From Parietaria judaica (Eukaryota > Streptophyta > Magnoliopsida > Rosales > Urticaceae): a stretch of DNA of 64,000 nt. The position numbers were made by a program, and so were the translations under genes. Positions 24,130-36,215 of the stretch are shown here, one piece after another (position 1 is the stretch's first letter; each line of letters starts with the position of its first letter). Where the stretch lies: the NCBI GenBank assembly GCA_954871525.1, contig OX940871.1:2294001-2358000 (forward strand), given 5' to 3'. The notes below the pieces were generated by a model, which was not told the origin of the DNA, did not search any database, and worked only from the letters and a program-made list of their open reading frames with translations.

Positions 24130-27100
24130 CTTGTGTCCATACAACTAATTTTGTTATCATAAGCAAATTCTAAATTCTTCTTTATACTTATTATTTTCCA
24201 ATAATTGTTACAAAAATAATAATAATAATAAATATCAACGTTTCTTACTCTTGATAGTTATTTTTCTATGCTTTTTTATTAGTTCATACTTCGTCATCCA
24301 GAAGGCATCAAAACTCCTCGTTTCCAAAGAATTTCTTACTTCCGGCAATAAGAAGCAAATCAAGCAATATAATTCGATCACTATATCCAATTGGCCATAA
24401 TCTTGACGAGTACATAAGAATTGATCACATTTTTTTTTTTATCGAGTATTGACAAAGACCAAAGATCTTGAGAAATCGGTACGGTCGATCGATAGACCAA
24501 TTAAACTTTTTTAAATAAACATATCGTTAATTTTTTCATGCTCATTCGGAATTGAAGTACTATAATATTACAAAATAAGAATTATTCCTTGTGTTACACG
24601 ATTTTTTGAAAGTGACAAGCTTGTAAGTGAAATAATTCAACGATATTGAAGTACATTTAATTAACAATTAAAAGTTTATGCAAAATAAGTTGATACATAA
24701 AAGAATTAATTAAGAGGCGAACAAAAATAACAGTTTCGGAGGTGATCTTATAAACAAAATGAAAAGTTTAAAAGAAAAAATTTATTGATGGAATGATATT
24801 TCCTCTAAAAAAAATCAATAATATCATCATGAATCGAGATTAATGTACCATATAATATCATTCTATTTCTATATATATCTCCTGTAACTCAGTGATAAAA
24901 GTCAAACCGACTCTATCTTCAAATAAACTGTTAATCCTTTTTCATAAGTTAAAGCACTATTTTCTAGTTTGTTGGTCTTATATTATTTATTGAATATAAT
25001 TTTTCCAAGAATATATCATATCGATCGACTTGGAGTCTATCAATGCACTGTGATGATCTCTTTGCAAAGGACATGCAAACTCATTAAGTCTTGTCGTCGA
25101 CATGACCAGGTTCAGACTCTAAAATGGTCTTCAAATGAAAACCCTAATTAAGCTCACATCATATATTCGACTTCTATTTATCCTGCAATATACAAAAATA
25201 TTCTAATTGCTCACAACACGCCATGCCTCTCATAGGAGATAGCTTCTTCTTCAGTGATCAAAATCCTACGGTATTAGTTATATATGTTCAATTTTTTTAT
25301 TTTTTATATAAAAAAAAAGGACATCTAAAAACAAAATTGAGAAACGCACTTCCAAAGACACATTATCGATCTTTAGCGTTTAGGGTTTAGGAAGAGTTTA
25401 AGGTTTAGGGTATAAGACAGATGGTTAATATCTAGGGTTTAGGAAGAGTTTAAGGTTTAGGGTATAAGACAGATGGTTAATATCTATACACATATCAAAT
25501 CTTTATTTTTTGATGACATAAACAAAATAAAAATTTAGTCAAAATTCTCGATGTTCACTATTTTGATCCATATTTAATGTACCATTATGCCTTGGGAAAA
25601 TATCATTATTATAAATTTTCCAATATTTGATTTTATCTTTTATGTTATTGACGAGACTTTAACAACAAAAGTAGTTGATATCATTGAAAGCTTTCGACCG
25701 TAAGTCTATGCCATTATGCACAAAAAATAAGTATTAAATACTTGCGATGCCAACTCTTTTCTTGAAAAGTTAAATAATACGGGACTTCAAATCGTGATCC
25801 TACACTCAGATGATCAACTATATATTATCAAGAAATCCTTAGAAAATATAGATATCTATTTGTAGTACCGAAAAGAAAAATGGAATATCGGTCCGGTTCG
25901 TATTATGGTGGGCGCGAGCACAACAAAATGGGCTAAATTAATTTGGATCATTGGTAATGATGGAATGGAGTTAATAGTTTTTGAGGAGGGCCCAATTCGA
26001 AATAGTAGAGCTAGCTTAATAGCTTCCATCCATTCTTCTGATATGAAAAAATCAACATTATTGCAAGTTGTAACAAAGACTAGTCTTTTCACTCAACAAA
26101 ACATTGAAACATTGATGTATAGTACTGCTAGGCACTAATTTGGGAAACACACACACTTTGGAACACACCTTTACTAGTATTTCCCACAGTTCATCTTCTT
26201 ACACAATACTATTCTCTAACACCACATGAATTATTGTCATCACATTTCGTTCCTACCATGTTAATCTTATTCAAACATCAGGATCTCATCTTTAACTTTA
26301 GATAATAAGCTATTTTTTTTACTCACATGTGTTATTGAAAACCGCACGGCACAAACACACTCCCGCATAATGTTTTGGATGCGAGAGTCTGAATTTTGGA
26401 TTCCTTCACTAAATTTGAATGCAAATAATCTATACCCGACAAAACACTCCGGCATAATGTTTTCGGATGAGAGAGTTTGGATTTTGGATTCCTATAGTAA
26501 ATTTGAATCTGAAAGATCTATACCCGGATAAAAAAAATAGAAAATCAAAATTCAATTTCTTAAAAAATATCATTTATAAATAATTTTAGTTTGAGTCATT
26601 GAATAATAAAACAGAAGAAGAAGAAAAAAAGTGGGATGAAAATATTAGAGTTTCAATTTTTCCGAGACTGAAATATTCTAGTTCTGAATTTTTGTTTATA
26701 AATTGCTTGATTATAAATTTTTGTTCACTTACTATTACTAAACATTGCTTATAAATTGCTTGATTATTGAGATTAACAGTCGAGGGAAGTTTTCTATTTC
26801 CAATTTTCTTCAAAAAATTTCAAATTTACCGCAACAAAGAAGAAAGACGTATACACCAATATCGAGTTTGCTAATTAAATGTAAAAAAAAAATAAAAAAA
26901 AATAAATCACATCAGAGAGTATTTTATAGCCCCTGTGAGGCTGTGACTCAAAAGAAAGAGAGAGAGAGAGAGCTCACTAAAATTGTACTTCCAAGTTATT
27001 TTCAATACGTGTGTTGAAATAAGTAGTCGTTTCTCATGTAATGTTCACTCATGATGTCGTTTATATCTGTACATTAAATGTCGTCGCTTCTTCAATGTCA

Positions 27101-27321
27101 CCGTAAGTTGTCGTTTTTATAATGGTGTCGTATTTGAAAGAGAAAATAACACCGATGGCCTTGTATATATTACATTTGTATAACTCTTTATCAAGTCTTG
27201 TGTCGATCTTAATTACTAAAAATGACAAAAATATTATCTATAAACTTTAGAAAATCTCCAAGACTGTGTATTATAAACAAATCTAATATTTTTCATTTTT
27301 TATTTAATTAAGATGTATAAT

Positions 27322-27359
<38 letters not shown>

Positions 27360-27750
27360 GACACTAAGAAGAAAAATGGAATACCGTTGAAGACACTAAT
27401 TAAGTTATCCAATTTACTCTCTTTTCTTAATATTGAATTACAAATTTTCAGATATGATTAGAGAGCTAGCAGTACAAAACTTTCAAGCACGCAAAGATTA
27501 AATATATATATATATATATATTTACAACTTTCTCCCTAAGAAAATTAGTCTTTAGTTTGCAACGAAATTCGTGTCGCCACAGTCTTATAACATATATATG
27601 CCATTTCGCCCAAAATCCAATCTTGGCTACAAAGAGAGATCAACAATAATAACAATGTATTGTCCCTTTACATAAGCCTTAAATTGGAATTTTGACAAAA
27701 AGGCTAAAATTAAGAACAAAATGATACATTATATTACTAGCCTAATACTG
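24130..27750. other. Gene-free intergenic DNA
   Basis: AT-rich, with short frames only. A 77-codon frame from ATG 25905 on the plus strand has no recognisable domain. The telomere-like duplication at 25381-25484 and a (TA)n tract at 27324-27356 are the only structures I can name. Confidence 0.6.
25381..25484. repeat. Perfect 52-bp tandem duplication with telomere-like motifs
   Basis: Two identical adjacent 52-bp units (25381-25432, 25433-25484) each start TAGGGTTTAGG and contain 'ggtttagggt', variants of the plant telomere unit TTTAGGG. The base before the first unit continues the pattern ('gcgtttagggtttagg'). Confidence 0.9.
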
Positions 27751-27762
27751 TTGAGGATCAAA

Positions 27763-27969
27763 CTAATGATAGTTAGAGGCCAAGGCCGGAGCAGGCGGCA
27801 CATTCATGGATCTCTGCCGCCCGTCTACCGGCGGTGGCGGTGGTGACGGAAGTGTCGATCGCCGCTGCATCATAGGAAACGTCTTCCTATTCTTCTTGGT
27901 CCTTTTCTCATCATCCGATTTTTGGATCGATTTATCTCCTATTTTCATCGAATATTTTCATGAACAATA

Positions 27970-28011
<42 letters not shown>

Positions 28012-28609
28012 TGTGTGTGTGTGAGTATGATTGTCGTTAATTTAGCCGACTATCTGAATTTTATATTTTCGAATACATTTTTAAAGCAAGACGACATATG
28101 TATAAAAAATGAAAAAAAAAATATTCATCTTACGAATATATATATAGGGACAAATTGCGGTAAAAAATATTTAGTTTTTAAATAGCATAGAATGAATATT
28201 TAAATATTAAGTCGTAAAATTTCCTCTTTTGATTAGTTATGTCCCCGTAGTCTTAGAGCGTTAAGAGTTTTTTTTTTTTTTTCATTTTCCAAAATTAAGT
28301 CTCGACAATATTAACACTCATCTTTTCATGTTTTGAAAATTCTATATTAGATACTTCAATTTGAAACACAAAACATAACAATAATGGAGTCACGTGATGG
28401 AACCAGTCTAAACATATAACGACTTTGGGTATTTATTCAGCGTAATCGAAAGCTTAGAAATAAATCGTGCTATTTTTTAAAAGCCTTGAGTAATTTTATT
28501 GTAATCATATATGATTGTTACCTGAAATATGTAGTGAAGAAGTTGTATGTAAACCGCCCATGAATAGCAATAGAAATATGATAAGCCTCGCTAGGTTTAC
28601 ATGATACAT
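27763..28609 (-). CDS. Small secreted proline-rich peptide precursor, copy A
   Basis: I reconstruct two exons: 28609-28522 and 27938-27763, intron 28521-27939 (donor TTCAG|GTAACA, acceptor AAAATAG|GAGAT), phase 1, giving about 87 residues. Exon 1 is a signal peptide (MYHVNLARLIIFLLLFMGG). Exon 2 is a basic linker (KRTKKNRK) then a conserved tail: RSTLPSPPPPPVDGRQRSM followed by a Pro/Ala end. The same architecture, phase and tail motif occur in copies B (31316-31803) and C (33277-33966), which supports the gene model. The Lys-rich run and the proline block suggest a processed, possibly hydroxyproline-bearing signal peptide, but I recognise no named family. A 25-unit GAA tract sits four bases upstream of the ATG. 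The intron contains (TA)n and a Mutator-terminus-like 'acaaattgcggtaaaaaatat' fragment near 28150. Confidence 0.65.
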
Positions 28610-28613
28610 TAGC

Positions 28614-28688
28614 TTCTTCTTCTTCTTCTTCTTCTTCTTCTTCTTCTTCTTCTTCTTCTTCTTCTTCTTCTTCTTCTTCTTCTTCTTC
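28614..28688. repeat. (TTC)25 / (GAA)25 microsatellite in the copy A leader
   Basis: Seventy-five bases of pure trinucleotide repeat. On the minus strand it reads GAA and ends four bases before the start codon of peptide gene A, so it would lie in the 5'UTR. Confidence 0.95.
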
Positions 28689-28699
28689 ACATCGATCTA

Positions 28700-30071
28700 T
28701 ATAAGAGTGTAATTAAAATTGTAAACGTGGTTTTTGTTACAACAAAATATAATGGTTGGTTGATATTTCATTATATTTGTAGCTGTCCACAGAAATTAAA
28801 AGGAAGAAAACGAAAAGATGAGTATTTCCATTAATGCATGTGGCTTTCACTTTGCAGCCCAATACTTGACTTTAGATTAACACTAACAAGGCAACAACCA
28901 TTAAATATTGATTGATTAATTAATTAACAAGACATAAATGACTCAAAGGTTAATCATATTTAATATTATTGAATGCACACTATCTTGTGTTGAGAAATTG
29001 AACCTATATTTTATTAAACTAAATTAAAAAAAATGTTACATTTAAAATTTTGTTACCACATATTCAAATCCGGGTATTATACCCAGTTATGTGTTTTATT
29101 TTATTTTAAATACCGAATCCGGGTAAACTTAGAACCACAAATTTGGGTTTTAGAAAAATTCAGAACAAAACATCTTGATTCGTTTTTTTTACTCGTTTCC
29201 TAGATTTATTTGGAATCGAGATCCAACTATTTGTATTCAAGACATTAAAGACTTTTTCTAAAAATCCGTAATCGGAGTGTTCGGGTTTCAAAAAAATTTG
29301 AATCTTGATTTTTTCGGATGCAGATTTTTATTGTAAGAAACTAAGAATATAGGAGTCCGATCTCTAGACTCTCGTATTTATATGTAACATTAACTACGAA
29401 TTGAAATTTTATTATGAATGGCATAATCTTGCTAAATTTGTAAGGTCGTATATAAACTAGAGATAATCTCTATTATGATGATAAACTTATATATAAATGT
29501 ATACATTGAATTTCTCTAATTTTATCTTATCGTCTAAGAAATCCTCATCCAATGTTGCCAACTAATTAATTCTAACGTATAAAGGAGAAACGTTTTATAG
29601 TGGTTGATGCTTTGCAATCCTTCACTAATTGGATTTATCAATTTTCGTGTTTGTCAAATTAATTAGTGTAAAGAAATTAAGGGAATTTATCTTTATGGTA
29701 TACTGGCCCACACATCATAATTAATTAATTAATTGTGCTTAAAATGCAATTTTATGTGACAATTGATTTGTTAAATGGATAAATCCATGCACGTGTTTAG
29801 TTGTAGACTTGTATGAACACAATCTTTGTTCATGTTTGAATATTCTCAAGTACATACTGACCGAGTAAAATGCACCAACTAATAGGTTATTTATTACGAG
29901 TTCGATCTCTCCAAAAAGCTACATTATTTAGAGGGATAATAGTTGTAAAAATACTAAATTTTATAGTCATTTACACCGACAATTTTGAGTTTTATTAATG
30001 TGGTAGTAGCAATTCTATCATATTCTGTAAAAATATATTGTAAATAAAAGAAAGACAAATAATTTTAAGTA

Positions 30072-30105
<34 letters not shown>

Positions 30106-30530
30106 TATCAAATTTAAAATAAAATTGTGTTGATGTATAAGCACATGTCTCATTATTCGATGTTCCATGTATATAAGTATATAACTATTCTTTTACTGAA
30201 GTCAACATGACTTCAAGTGGCAATGTTGACTCGTTTGGATGTTGATTGTAACGAAAATATTTTCACAAAATCTAATAAGTTTCTTAGCAAAATAAAAACT
30301 TTGTTTAGGTTAGACACAATGAATGTTGCATAATCAGGCATGTGATTGTTTTGCATATTTTGCTATTTTTTTTCTTATTGTTTTGCTTATTGTGATTGTT
30401 GTTGGAGATGTTTTTAATGTTTGATTTTTGTAAGTCCTAATATAATGATGTAACACCGGTTTTGTTCCGCCATATGTGAGAGCTCTATTAATAAAATCGA
30501 GACGGAGACAGTATGTAAGTGTTCTCCGAC

Positions 30531-30571
<41 letters not shown>

Positions 30572-31300
30572 ATTTTACTGAATTTGTGAGCATGAGTTCT
30601 TACTATGACTATGACTATAACTTAAATAATTATATCTCTTTTATCCTTAATAGATAAAGTTTTCGAAGTTGAATTCTTCATCAGTTCAGTAGCTTTCATT
30701 CTACGTCAGTTCAACACAAAATTCATATATATATATATAAATAAACAAAATAAAATTATTCTAATTAAATTTTTAAAACTCAACCCAGTACAGGAAGAAT
30801 TCCAAGTATTTAAATAATTTCTTACGATCAGTAAATTAATAATTTCTATTTGGAATTTGAACCATGATTATGCTTGTGATTGATCATATGATAATTTCAC
30901 TACGCGGCATTATATCCCATAATTAGAGTAGACTTGCACCATATATAGTTTAATACTTGCTTTGACAATATTAAGAAAGCAACAGATGTAAAACATATTT
31001 GATTGAAAGAAAAAACAATACTCATTAAGCAAATAGTTTTTTTTTTTTTTTTTTTGTACTTCGGTCTAGAACCGGGAAAAAAAATCATACAAAAAAATCA
31101 CCGGGGCATTCGTCGTAAAATTACGAAGAGAACAAAACTCTCTACATACTCAAATTAATTAATAATACAATTAACGTCAAGTGAAACTCTCGGTTGAACT
31201 CAAAGAGCGCAACAAAACCAAATCTAACTCAAAAAATTAAACCATCAACGTATGTGCAAATGAAAAAATGCGCCTCATTGAAAAATGACGTGGCATTCAT
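28700..31300. other. Gene-free spacer between peptide genes A and B
   Basis: AT-rich, with an (AAT)n tract at 30071-30105, a LINE-like 3' end with poly(A) near 30400-30568, and T/A homopolymers. No gene supported. Confidence 0.6.
30400..30568 (+). mobile_element. Probable LINE 3' end with poly(A) tail
   Basis: A segment 'gatgtaacaccggttttgttcc...attaataaaatcgagacgg' ends in 31 consecutive A residues (30538-30568). Non-coding 3' ends with 'taataaaat' and a long A tail are typical of plant LINEs. I find no target duplication, so the 5' limit is a guess. Confidence 0.4.
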
Positions 31301-31315
31301 ATGTCAAAGCCGAGA

Positions 31316-31803
31316 CTAAACTTCAATAAGAGGCGGCGGAGTAGGGACGCTCATCGCCCTCTGCTTGTTTTTGATGGGCGGAGGCGGACTTGGTACAGAT
31401 TTCACGCGTAAGTGTCGGGATGGCAAGTGTCTTCGTGACTCAAATGTCCGGAGGAGGTCATGCTCGCACCCCGAAATGCCTTGTTCCCCAGCAACGACCT
31501 TCGTAAACTCGCCCTTGCAGTTGAAAAAGTAGGATCCAATCTTCGTGTTTCGTTCATCTACTTAAAAAGATTGGGATAAGTATATAAGCATTAGCTCAGC
31601 CGGCTAAGTATTTGAACTTGTACGATTAAAACAAACTGAAAAACCCGCATCCTATATAAAATCCGGGGTTTTCTATATAAAAACAAGATATAACATGATC
31701 AAAAGATGAGAAAATCACGTAGGAGTGTTGAAGTACTGTTGAGAACAACTCCGAGGCCGAAGAGAGCGATTACCACGGCGAGTTTCAGCGGAAAAAGTCT
31801 CAT
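31316..31803 (-). CDS. Small secreted proline-rich peptide precursor, copy B
   Basis: Two exons: 31803-31719 and 31557-31316, intron 31718-31558 (donor CTAC|GTGATT, acceptor TTAAGTAG|ATGAAC), phase 1, about 108 residues. Exon 1 encodes a signal peptide (MRLFPLKLAVVIALFGLGVV). Exon 2 starts with a region carrying two cysteines (CKGEF...GCEHD), then a basic stretch (SRRHLPSRHLRVK), and ends VPSPPPPIKNKQRAM, SVPTPPPLIEV. The tail aligns with copies A and C at SPPPP, the [KR]Q[RT] pair and the Met. The two cysteines are absent from A and C. Gene order and strand are shared with A and C, implying tandem duplication. Function unknown. Confidence 0.65.
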
Positions 31804-32099
31804 CTTTGAGCTCAAGAGTTTGTGTTAAGTGATGATCTCTTCATGTGGATATGAGAAAAGCTTCAAATAGAGAATTTGTTCCCTTTTTTTCTCTGTATTT
31901 TTTTTTAATCTATTTTAAGGTCTAGTGGAAGAAGAAGTAAAGGACTATGAGCTGTTTTTTTAAATATTATTGACTTTTGGACTATACCTAACTAATGTCG
32001 CTTATTTTCATGGACACGGTGAGATTATAAAATATTTATACTCACGTTGACTAATTCAATTATTTGGAGCCAAATCCTAATTTATATATTGAAAAAATT

Positions 32100-33200
32100 G
32101 GAACCAAAACTTTTTTGAATTTTACGTTAAAATAATTCATTTACTTGTATGCATGAGTTTTATATTAATTACTATAATGCTTCTTCTTCTTTTTTTTTTT
32201 TTTTGCTAGATTTTCTTGCATATTTCATTTGATAGTAAGCAAAAAAATCTAGCAATAAATACTCTAAGGCTATCTTAATCTTTATTAAAGTTTGTGGTTG
32301 ATTATTTGATTTTTTTTTATTGAAAATAAAACAATGTTTGCCTTCGTGTTATCTAAAACATCGAAAGAAAAAAAAAAACACCGAAATAGCGTCCATTTAT
32401 TATTATATACGAAGCTAATTTTTATTTACTATCGCTATTACCCCTGATTTTTTTATGAGCTGATTTAACATTTTTGTTGACTTTTCTAACGTTTAAGTTC
32501 ACAAACTAGTTCTTATGAGCTGATTTAACATTTTAGTTTAACCTTTTTCTATATTCTATATACTAAATTAATTTTCCCTGGTTTTTATGGAAACGATGAG
32601 TAGGAAATATAATAATACTCATTTCTGACTAATTCAGTGACTTGTAAACTAAATTATGGAAAGAAAGAAAAAAAAATGGAATTGGGACAAAGACTATTGT
32701 CATTTAACTCGTCATGGGGCTATACCTAATTCATAATTTTACTTGGATGCTTGAGTTTTATAGTATCAAGGAAGAAAAATCGATCGGGCCCCATGCCACG
32801 AAAACCCCCGTGGGATGCACGAGAGACCCGCTACTTTAGTACAAAGTTCCCTAAAACAACCGCAAAACTCCATAAAATTTTGAATTCTTCTATCTACAAA
32901 TCAAAATTGTATTTTTTTATCGATAAACTCGTAAAATGTGATCAACACATATAGTTATCGGTTTTTATAACCTTAACAATTACCCGTCGATATACCTGTT
33001 GAATTGGAGCACCATCCACGGTGCAGTTATCGATTATCGGTCTTTTATTTTCCTTGTTTTAATGTTTGACTTTAGTCTCGTAGTTCAATTCGCAAGTTGC
33101 GTAACAAAAATAACACTGTATTCCATTCATTATTCAACACTCATGTAAAGCATCACAAATTCCTCAACACAAAATATATCGAACAAGCACTGACATAATT
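32100..33200. other. Spacer between peptide genes B and C
   Basis: AT-rich, non-coding. A short direct repeat 'tatgagctgatttaacattt' occurs at about 32453 and 32515. A 'gttatcggttttta...cgattatcggtc' pair at 32953-33042 may be a worn MITE. Confidence 0.5.
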
Positions 33201-33276
33201 GAATCTTGTCAGTGAACGAATAACAATTTGTGGACAACTAACACTTGAAAGAGAAAGCTCGTGATCATCCATGGAG

Positions 33277-33966
33277 CTAAGCAATTTGCGGAGGCGGGGC
33301 CATGGAACGCATGGCCGTCTGTTTGCTCCTTTTAGGCGGCGGAGGCGGCGACAGTATGTACCTCAGTCGCAGCCTCCGTGAGTGAACTTGGATATTTTCG
33401 GTTCGAGAGTTCTCTTCTCTTTTAGCCGCAATCTTGTCCAGAACATGCAGTGAAGAACTCTTGCCGTCGTCTGCACGAGAGGGAAAGAGGATGAGTCCGT
33501 CTATAAGGCTAACGTAGTTGGTGAAGTATATAATGAACTAGCATCGGCCAAGAAACACCCGTATGTCTCGGTTTTTGTTTCCACGATAAACAGAGAAAGA
33601 AAACAAAAAAGTCTGTTATCACGCGTACGATAAAAATCAATAGTCCGTTTTCGCAAATAAATTAAAGGAAAAATTCATTCTGGCACGTAATGGGAAACGT
33701 GTTGGTCTGCTTTCAATTACAAAAAAACTTAACAGACAAAGAACAACCCGTGTCCCGTCTTATACAGGCCCTGTTAACCCGTTTTTGTGCCATTTTTCCG
33801 CGTCTATTAGCAATATAAAAACCCTCACAGCAGCATAAATTTCATGATGGATAATATAATGCTATAACCTACCATAGGGAAAGAGTGACGAGCTCGCCAG
33901 GTAAGCGGCGAGAGCCAAGAGAATAAGCACCGTTGCGACAAGCTTCGGCGCGGGGAAAAACTTCAT
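33277..33966 (-). CDS. Small secreted proline-rich peptide precursor, copy C
   Basis: Two exons: 33966-33873 and 33470-33277, intron 33872-33471 (donor CCTATG|GTAGGT, acceptor CTCGTGCAG|ACGACG), phase 1, about 95 residues. Exon 1 is a clear signal peptide (MKFFPAPKLVATVLILLAL ending near LASSS). Exon 2 continues DDGKSSSLHVLDKIAAKREE, a basic segment (HSRRLRLR) and the tail YILSPPPPPKRSKQTAM, RSMAPPPQIA. Start context resembles copy B (M-[KR]-x-F-P). Arg-rich residues just before the proline block could be a processing site, as in many plant peptide hormones; that is inference. I cannot assign it to CLE, IDA, PIP, CEP, RGF or systemin families by motif. Confidence 0.68.
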
Positions 33967-34689
33967 CTTTAGCGCGAGAAACACTGAGAAGTTACTGCTG
34001 AAAGAAGCAAGAACAAAGGCTTGAATACCTAATCCAGTGTTTGTTTTGGTTCAAGGTTTGGAGTGACACAAGTGTTGTCATATGGCTCAGAATATGCCAA
34101 ACTTAGTTTACTTTAAGCACCTATAACACCTAATCTCCATATATAGATAGAGGCGGCATTGCTTCTATAAAGTAGAAGACCGCCCTAGTGACGGAACCAG
34201 GATATAAATTTGCAAGACGGAACAAACAAATTTTAGACGGATTAGTTATATAACCAACAACCTAGGCAGGATGAAACGGTTATAATCTAACGGCTATGAT
34301 TGATCGATCGGCGACGAGCATGAATCTATTTTTTTAATACAACTTATTATATATATTCTTCTGGATAATTAATTTAGCAAAAAGAATATATATATTCTAA
34401 GGTTGGTAATATTAATATGTTCACGTGTGTGTTTGACGTTGACCCACCATCTACACATTTTGTTCAACTCAAATTGAAGCAAAAGCATTATTTATATCAT
34501 ATATCTTTTGATACAGCTAGGTCTGTGCTGTTACCTATAAACTGCTCATGCAAGTTGCATATAAAATACAATTAATATATATAAATAAAGAAATATTTGC
34601 GACATAAGTCTCGAAAAGATGCTAAAGCCTAAAAGTAACTTTTCATGAAAATAATAGTCATTGTTGATGCCGTTTTTTGGATCAAACAC

Positions 34690-36215
34690 TGTTGAGGCCC
34701 AAGTTGAGGATTTTTGGGCCTGGCCCAATGTCGTTGATGACGTGGCGGGCTTCTGTTGACTTTTGGATGGGCCTTGGATGGCCCAGTTGTGGGGTTGATG
34801 GCTTTTACTGTCAATGATCGTTCCCTTTGACCCCCTGTTGACTTCGGGGTGATCGCCTGTTGACTTCAGGGTGAGGTTTTAGTTGACCGATTTGGGGACC
34901 CTGAGTAGGTATTCCTGGCACTAGCCTGGTCAAAGGTCTCTTTTGCCGTTCGAGGTCCTAGGCGACCCGGGTTTACACACTACCTGTTACCTCAGGGCCA
35001 GTGGCCGGAGTTACAGGTTCGGGAACCGCTCAGATCGTAGGTACTGGCGAACGGGGGAGTGCTTTTGACCAGGAAGTGAACCCTGGGAGGTTAGACTCTC
35101 GTCCTGAAATGGCTTGTTCTAGTCCGGGCAGGAACTGTCCTCGGAGCCCCGGTATCCTATTCAGATCCGGGAACTAAGAGACAGGACCAAGGCCGCGCAG
35201 ATCTTTTAGAACAAGGGCAGGCGGGGTCATGGACCTTCCCTAGGATTTTCTCCAGGGGATTCTTCTCAGAGTAATCCCTCAGCCGTCCGGATCTTAGTGG
35301 GAATTCCCCTAGGTCGGGCCCCTCGTCCTGAATTGTGGGCCCAGGCTCGTGTCCCCAGGCTATATCCTCAGCCGCGCAATGGACTGGGGAGATAGACTGG
35401 ACACCGCGTAGAACTGGGCCTATCAGGCGGACCAAGGACCAAGTGGGAATTTCACCAGGGCTTCCGCTTTTCGTAAATCTCTCACTTTTTAGAACCTGAA
35501 AAAAGGGAACACCCGAGGTCAAGGGAAACAGGGGGGTACCCCCTGATTCACCTCCGACGCTCAACATTGGAACGGTATTTGAGGGGAGACGAGTATATCG
35601 GGGGTAGAGAGAGAGAGAGAGAGAGAGAACTCAAGAAGATTCGAGTGAATTCGAATGAGTTACCGTTATACTGAACTGAGCTTCTATTTATAATAGGGTC
35701 CGGGGGCCCATGTGCAATATAATATTGTCCCAAGGGTCCCTGGGCAATTATTTATTTATTTTCAGGTCCCTGGATCAAGATGGTCCGATCCCGACCGTCC
35801 GAGCGGGATCGGACGGCCCACAAACCTTCTAAGAGGGCCACTTACAAGCAAGTGGCGTGCAAGTGGGATGGGATCAGCCCCCAAGTGGGCTGGTGGGCTT
35901 CTGGTGGGCCCCGCAGACAGGGGCAGTACTGAGATCGCGCCACATGGCGCGATCCTGGAGGCTGCTGCCTCTGCGGGTCCCACAAAGTGTGCTTCGAAGC
36001 TTTTTTTGCTCCCGGTCCCGTCCCGTGTCCGTTTTTCACAAATTTTATGTCGTTTTTGGGTGTTTTCATATTTTTAGGTACACATGGACACTTTGTTTTG
36101 CAAAAACGGGCCTCCGGAGAGAACTTTGGTGTTTAAAAATGATTTAATTAATAAAGAAATGATTAATTAAATAATTTTTCTTTATTAATATACTTTACAA
36201 AAATACCCCCCAACA
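34690..36215 (-). mobile_element. GC-rich LTR-like block (solo LTR or non-autonomous element)
   Basis: The block has ends TGTTGAGG and CCCCCAACA (TG...CA in either direction) and is markedly GC-rich against its surroundings. Read on the minus strand it has a TATA-like TATAAATAG near 35690, about 520 bp from its start, as an LTR promoter would. A (GA)n tract lies at 35606-35628. Minus-strand frames up to 136 codons are of low complexity and unrecognised. The flanks 'aacac' and 'gtcat' do not match, so there is no target duplication and the identity is tentative. Confidence 0.5.

Noticed and set aside
25905..26138. 77-codon plus-strand frame
   Set aside because: Begins with ATG but has no recognisable motif, no splice partners and AT-rich codons like its surroundings.
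28505..28690. Poly-lysine frame on the minus strand
   Set aside because: The lysine run is the GAA microsatellite and its apparent start is not an ATG; the real start is the ATG at 28609.
31590..31625. tRNA-A-box-like 'ttagctcagccggctaag' in the intron of peptide gene B
   Set aside because: Suggests a tRNA-derived SINE head, but I find no B box, tail or target duplication.
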